Positions 35,192 through 38,675 of a stretch of DNA of 38,675 bases are shown one piece after another. Position 1 is the first letter of the stretch. Every line of letters starts with the position of its first letter. The position numbers and the translations under genes are program-made. This DNA comes from JAZTZP01 sp045637525. Its GTDB lineage: Bacteria; Bacillota; Clostridia; UBA1381. The DNA is taken from the NCBI GenBank assembly GCA_045637525.1, contig JAZTZP010000138.1, forward strand, positions 1 through 38,675. Reading direction: 5' to 3'. The notes beneath the pieces were generated by a model. The model saw only the letters and a program-made list of their open reading frames with translations, made no database searches and had not been told where the DNA came from.

Positions 35192-35698
35192 ATGCTTGAA
35201 ATCGGTAAAATTGTAAATACACACGGACTTCGGGGTGAAGTGAAAATAGTACCATGGACAGATTATCCCGACGATTTTGAAAGAATAAAGAATGTTTGCA
35301 TAAAGATGCGTGATAAGTCTATGGACTGTACTATAAAGAGCGTTAAATATCAGAAAAATAACATAATAGTCGGTTTTAAAGAGATAAAAGATATTAATGA
35401 AGCAGAGTTGTGGAAAAATGCGGTGGTTTATGCAAGCCGTGAAGAACTCGGGGATTTACCTGAGGGTGTATATTATGTGGCAGATTTAATCGGAATGCAG
35501 GTTTATGACAATGATAATAATGAAACGATCGGCGAAATCGCTGATGTTTTAAAAACAGGAAGCAACGATGTGTATGTTGTAAAACGTGCGGATAAGAAGG
35601 ATTTGTTGTTGCCTGTTATAGATGATGTGGTTTTGGATGTTGACACTGAAAAAAGAATAGTTTCGGTGCATATTATGGAAGGACTGGATGAGATTTGA
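35192..35698 (+). CDS. rimM: Ribosome maturation factor RimM
   Basis: A 168-aa protein. N-terminal beta-barrel with IGKIVNTHGLRGEVKI and C-terminal PRC-barrel (~95-168; YYVADLIGMQVYDND, LLLPVIDDVVLDVD). It helps 30S head maturation around S19. AAAGGAG precedes the ATG. The trmD start overlaps its stop. No promoter of consensus quality is seen between khpA and rimM, so it may depend on read-through or on a weaker promoter. Confidence 0.95.
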   Translation: MLEIGKIVNTHGLRGEVKIVPWTDYPDDFERIKNVCIKMRDKSMDCTIKSVKYQKNNIIVGFKEIKDINEAELWKNAVVYASREELGDLPEGVYYVADLIGMQVYDNDNNETIGEIADVLKTGSNDVYVVKRADKKDLLLPVIDDVVLDVDTEKRIVSVHIMEGLDEI

Positions 35699-36429
35699 GG
35701 TTTGATGTGCTTACGCTTTTTCCTGAAATGTTTGAAGCTGTTATGCAGAGCAGTATAACAGGCAGAGCGGCAGAGAAGGGGATTATAGAGTTTGGGTTTA
35801 CGGACATAAGACAATTTTCGAAGAATAAACACAGAAAAACGGATGATTATCCGTACAGTGGCGGTGGCGGAATGGTTATGACGCCTCAGCCTATTTATGA
35901 TGCATATATGAGTATTGCATCAGAATTTGATAAAAAGCCTCACACAATATATATGTCACCGCAGGGAAAGACCTTTAATCAGCAGACGGCAATACGTCTG
36001 TCGGAAATGGAGCATATCGTGATTTTATGCGGACATTACGAGGGTGTGGATGAGCGTATAATAGAGGAAATTGTTGATGAAGAAATATCCATAGGCGATT
36101 TTGTATTAACCGGCGGCGAAATCCCGGCAATGGCGGTTATGGATGCAGTAAGCCGGATGATACCCGGTGTTTTGTCCAGTAGCGGCTCGTATGAAAATGA
36201 ATCACATTTTGGCGGACTTTTAGAGCATCCGCAGTATACACGGCCGGCGGAATTTATGGGGAAATGTGTGCCGGAGGTTCTTATTTCCGGCAACCATGCA
36301 CTTATAGAGAAATGGAAAAGGGAGCAGTCGATTGCAAATACTTTAAAAAAGCGTCCCGAGCTTTTGGATAGTGCTGAGCTAACTGATACTGATATAAAAT
36401 TTTTAAAAAAAATAAAAGGTGAAATGTAA
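35695..36429 (+). CDS. trmD: tRNA (guanine-37-N1)-methyltransferase
   Basis: The start is TTG 35695, overlapping the rimM stop by 4 bases (TTGA), because the product then begins MRFDVLTLFPEMF as in the family. The 244-aa SPOUT protein has the trefoil-knot SAM site (LCGHYEGVDERI, ISIGDFVLTGGEIPAM) and YPYSGGGGMVM. It methylates G37 to prevent frameshifting. rplS, which commonly follows trmD, is absent. Confidence 0.96.
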   Translation: MRFDVLTLFPEMFEAVMQSSITGRAAEKGIIEFGFTDIRQFSKNKHRKTDDYPYSGGGGMVMTPQPIYDAYMSIASEFDKKPHTIYMSPQGKTFNQQTAIRLSEMEHIVILCGHYEGVDERIIEEIVDEEISIGDFVLTGGEIPAMAVMDAVSRMIPGVLSSSGSYENESHFGGLLEHPQYTRPAEFMGKCVPEVLISGNHALIEKWKREQSIANTLKKRPELLDSAELTDTDIKFLKKIKGEM

Positions 36430-36446
36430 CGTGCATTTCACTTTTT
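36414..36446 (+). terminator. Terminator after trmD
   Basis: GTGAAATG (36419-36426) pairs with CATTTCAC (36434-36441), followed by T's at 36442-36446 and preceded by A's. The stem overlaps the trmD stop codon. It may also serve the convergent transporter gene. Confidence 0.75.
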
Positions 36447-36452
36447 ATTTTT

Positions 36453-37634
36453 TCAGAGTTTTTCAGAAAATTTGCTCCATGCTCTGCTACAGAGTGCGGG
36501 AATGAGTGTTCCGGAAACTGCGATTATGAGCCATAAGCGGATGGTAGAACCCCAGCTTGCATTTTCTGAAATAAGTGGGAAAAGGTAAGCTGAAATTGCA
36601 CTGCCTATATATGTACAGGAATTGAGCATTCCTGAAATCATAGATACATTACCTCTCCTTGCGAAGAAAGGCGGTATCATGCAGGTAAAAATTACATTTA
36701 CGCCATGCATAGCACCTGTAAGAACTGCTGAAAGTAATACAGAGAATATGGCACTTTTGTTTGAGAATATTGTGAGAAACAATGTCGATAAAGCACCGGC
36801 ACCGAACATGACAGCTGCACATATCATCGGATTTTTGAGTTTGTTTTTATAAAGATAACCGGCTATCTGATGACATATAATACTGAACAGCGGCAGAATT
36901 ACACCGGTTAAAATCGAAATCTTAGTGCTTAAATTAAATGTTTCGGATATGTATGAAGGCATCCAGGTTGTAACGCCGTCACGTAAGGTTCCCTGCAGAA
37001 TGATTGCAAGCATTATAAAAATCATTAAGGGACGCAAAATTCCGGCAGATTGTTTTTTATCCGATTTTGCGGAAGGTGTCATCGTTATATCCGGGCATTG
37101 CTTAAACCATAAAACCAAACCGAGTACGCCGCAAGCGGCACAGATTATAAAAACGCTTTTCCAGTTTGCAAGAGCGATCATAGCCGGAGAAAGAAGATAT
37201 ACAAAAATAGTGCCTAAAGAGCTTCCCCATGAAACCTTTACCGATGCGCTTTTATATTCTTCTTCAGAGAAAAGACTGCTCATGAGCTTTACAATCGGAG
37301 GCCACATAAACGCCTGCGCAAATCCGTTTATACACCATACAGCAACCATCTGCATAGGGTGAGTGCATACGGGAATGAGTAAATTCATTATAACTGTTGT
37401 TATAAGTCCTGCTGCAACAAGCTTTTTAGGCTGAATTCTGTCTCCGAAATATCCGCTTACAAGCTGTCCTGTACCGTAAGTGATAAAACTTCCCGTAAGT
37501 GCAATTGAAAGAGTTGATTTAAGCATCCCGGTATCTGACGACAGTTCGGAAATTATTGCTCCGTAATTAATTCTTGTTATGTAGCTTATGAAATAAATAA
37601 ATGTAAATAATAATGCAAATTTATTCAACTTCAT
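36453..37634 (-). CDS. MFS transporter, organophosphate:phosphate antiporter-like
   Basis: A 393-aa protein with about 12 membrane helices. GTGQLVSGYFGDRIQPKK in the loop between helices 2 and 3 is the signature of the OPA family (GlpT/UhpT-like), which exchanges sugar phosphates for inorganic phosphate. It starts inside the end of the DeoR-type regulator gene (4-bp overlap), so the two are co-expressed. DeoR regulators commonly sense phosphorylated sugars, which fits. The substrate is not predictable from sequence. Confidence 0.85.
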   Translation of the reverse strand: MKLNKFALLFTFIYFISYITRINYGAIISELSSDTGMLKSTLSIALTGSFITYGTGQLVSGYFGDRIQPKKLVAAGLITTVIMNLLIPVCTHPMQMVAVWCINGFAQAFMWPPIVKLMSSLFSEEEYKSASVKVSWGSSLGTIFVYLLSPAMIALANWKSVFIICAACGVLGLVLWFKQCPDITMTPSAKSDKKQSAGILRPLMIFIMLAIILQGTLRDGVTTWMPSYISETFNLSTKISILTGVILPLFSIICHQIAGYLYKNKLKNPMICAAVMFGAGALSTLFLTIFSNKSAIFSVLLSAVLTGAMHGVNVIFTCMIPPFFARRGNVSMISGMLNSCTYIGSAISAYLFPLISENASWGSTIRLWLIIAVSGTLIPALCSRAWSKFSEKL

Positions 37635-38410
37635 TTTAAATCCTCTTTTCCGGTTATTATGTTTAAGTTATTATCAATATAAAACTGCTTATGTTTTTCA
37701 TCAAGTCCTGAATCGGTAATATATATGAAGCTGTCGTTCATATCGCTTATTTTATATATGGCACTTTTCTCAAACTTATTGCTGTCGGCAATACAATATA
37801 AAGAATCGGCACATTGCATCAGATGCAGTTGCATCTGATACAGCTCATGGTTATGGTCGCAGATTCCGTTTCTGAATGAAATTGCCGCCGGGCATATAAA
37901 TGCCTTTTGAACATGTAGCTTTTTGAGTGTATCAATGGCAAGTTTACCATAAAATGCATTTTCGCCTTTTAAAAAATTGCCTCCGCAAAGTATAACATCA
38001 AAGCCGTTGATGGGACTCAGTATATTAAATACATCTATGCTGTGGGTAACAACCGTAAGCTTTGAAAGTCGTTTTTTTAAAGCTTGGGCGAAATAGTAAG
38101 TAGTTGCACCACAGTCAACCGCTATTATATCGTTGTTATTAACAAGATCGGCGGCAGTCTCTGAGAGTTCTGTTTTACCATCCTTATTATCTTCAATTCT
38201 ATGCGAAAGTTCTTCAATCGGCATCATCTCGTCACGAGAAATGGCTCCGCCATGGACACGGCTGAGTAGGCCCTTTTTTTCAAGAGTAGACAGGTCGCGT
38301 CTTGCGGTTTCATTTGAGATGTCAAAGATTTTCATTAGTTCCGCAGTAGTGACTGTATGATTTTGTTTTATAATATTTAATATTTTACTTTGTCGTTCAT
38401 TTGCAAACAT
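37631..38410 (-). CDS. DeoR-family transcriptional regulator
   Basis: The start at 38410 gives the canonical DeoR opening MFANERQSKIL; GTG 38416 is a possible earlier start. The 259-aa protein has an N-terminal winged HTH (~6-58; TAELMKIFDISNETARRDLS, KKGLLSRVHGGA) and a DeoRC sensor domain (~75-235; AVDCGATTYYFAQAL, VVTHS, LCGG) that binds sugar phosphates. It is the first gene of a two-gene operon with the OPA-type transporter and probably controls it and itself. Its promoter has a duplicated -10 that may be part of an operator. Confidence 0.9.
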   Translation of the reverse strand: MFANERQSKILNIIKQNHTVTTAELMKIFDISNETARRDLSTLEKKGLLSRVHGGAISRDEMMPIEELSHRIEDNKDGKTELSETAADLVNNNDIIAVDCGATTYYFAQALKKRLSKLTVVTHSIDVFNILSPINGFDVILCGGNFLKGENAFYGKLAIDTLKKLHVQKAFICPAAISFRNGICDHNHELYQMQLHLMQCADSLYCIADSNKFEKSAIYKISDMNDSFIYITDSGLDEKHKQFYIDNNLNIITGKEDLK

Positions 38411-38436
38411 TTCCACACAACTCCAATCTAAACAAC

Positions 38437-38475
38437 ATTATACCACATTATACCACGTAAATCCAAATTTGTCAA
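38437..38475 (-). promoter_or_regulatory. Promoter of the DeoR-transporter operon with tandem -10 repeats
   Basis: On the minus strand TTGACA (38475-38470) is followed after 17 bp by TATAAT (38452-38447). The 10-bp unit GTGGTATAAT is then repeated, giving a second TATAAT at 38442-38437. The exact tandem duplication, one helical turn apart, may give two start sites or an operator direct repeat. Confidence 0.8.
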
Positions 38476-38542
38476 GCGCAAATTCTGATTTTTTTGCGTT
38501 TTTTTATTAGTAAATAAATTATTAACAATAATACAAATTATA

Positions 38543-38652
38543 GTTTAGCGACCTGAATGGTCGCTAAACGCGATATAAATCCCTAACGGGATTTTCGATA
38601 TGTGCTAACGCACGCGATATGCCTGTCGGCGCGATATGTTTGCTTCGCAAAC
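38543..38652. repeat. Array of five hairpins with 7-nt GCGATAT/TCGATAT linkers
   Basis: Five perfect hairpins follow one another: 38543-38569 (11-bp stem), 38577-38594 (7 bp, loop TAAC), 38602-38613 (4 bp, loop TAAC), 38621-38630 (3 bp, loop TGTC) and 38638-38652 (6 bp, loop TTC). Every gap is exactly 7 nt: GCGATAT at 38570, TCGATAT at 38595, GCGATAT at 38614 and 38631. Stem sequences differ while the linker is conserved. I can name no standard RNA or repeat class for it. Confidence 0.8.
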
Positions 38653-38655
38653 GTT

Positions 38656-38675
38656 ATGGAAGAAAAAATGCAAAG
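38656..38675 (+). CDS. Possible gene start cut by the window edge
   Basis: ATG at 38656 opens a frame (MEEKMQ...) that runs off the window. It begins 3 nt after the last hairpin of the array, at the place where another linker would stand (GTTATG in place of GATATG). No Shine-Dalgarno site is visible. From memory, similar hairpin arrays in clostridia can precede small four-helix-bundle (S23/IVS-type) genes, but six codons cannot show this. Confidence 0.25.

Noticed and set aside
36925..37362. 145-codon plus-strand frame opposite the MFS gene
   Set aside because: The minus-strand MFS frame has OPA-family motifs and membrane helices; this frame has neither a domain nor an RBS.
38543..38652. CRISPR array
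   Set aside because: The constant element is only 7 nt, the variable units are self-complementary and 10-27 nt, and no cas gene is in view.

Overview
The window is AT-rich DNA from a low-GC Gram-positive anaerobe, most likely a gut clostridium of the Oscillospirales type. The evidence is the class III (oxygen-sensitive) ribonucleotide reductase, several S-layer-homology (SLH) surface proteins, a SpoIVFB-like protease suggesting a spore-forming lineage, strong Shine-Dalgarno sites and near-perfect sigma-A promoters. The glycan genes (a GH141-like SLH enzyme, a GH95 fucosidase, an orphan cytosolic hydrolase) fit a plant-glycan or mucin degrader. A relationship to Monoglobus-type pectin degraders is only a guess. 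No rRNA, tRNA, CRISPR array, transposase or phage gene was seen.

Layout. 1-9625: four secreted surface proteins on the + strand. Two are paralogues with golvesin/CBD-like domains (the first cut by the window edge), one is a 875-aa SLH protein of unknown function, and one is a beta-helix glycosidase with SLH anchors. 9658-11598: an orphan intracellular TIM-barrel-type hydrolase. 11694-14910: a YesN/YesM-type two-component system with its own promoter. 14894-15949 (minus): a SpoIVFB-like M50 protease and a small membrane protein. 16168-17752: two zinc-ribbon membrane proteins, one with a long Q/Y/G-rich segment. 18034-21152: nrdD-nrdG-dut, behind two promoters and an NrdR box. 21176-23539: an ABC-F ATPase and dtd. 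23625-25916: GH95 fucosidase. 25994-30517: carAB with an attenuated leader. 30577-32628 (minus): a YcdB/YcdC-SLH surface protein. 32820-36429: the ylxM-ffh-rpsP-khpA-rimM-trmD translation/secretion operon. 36453-38410 (minus): a DeoR regulator and an OPA-type transporter. 38543-38675: a regular array of small hairpins running towards the window edge.

How the genes work together. Nucleotide supply is a theme: NrdDG makes dNTPs, Dut removes dUTP, and CarAB feeds pyrimidine and arginine synthesis. Surface glycan handling is the second theme: SLH proteins act outside, while GH95 and the orphan hydrolase act inside on imported oligosaccharides.

Most unusual points. (1) CarA has lost all three glutaminase catalytic residues (Cys to Gly, His to Tyr, Glu to Ala) while CarB looks intact, which predicts an ammonia-dependent carbamoyl phosphate synthetase. 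(2) The carAB leader encodes a 40-codon peptide ending inside an intrinsic terminator, an arrangement like E. coli pyrBI. (3) Five different hairpins separated by exact 7-nt GCGATAT/TCGATAT linkers lie at 38543-38652 and abut a possible gene start. (4) Two 40-bp perfect palindromes of the same 17-6-17 architecture lie 34 kb apart.
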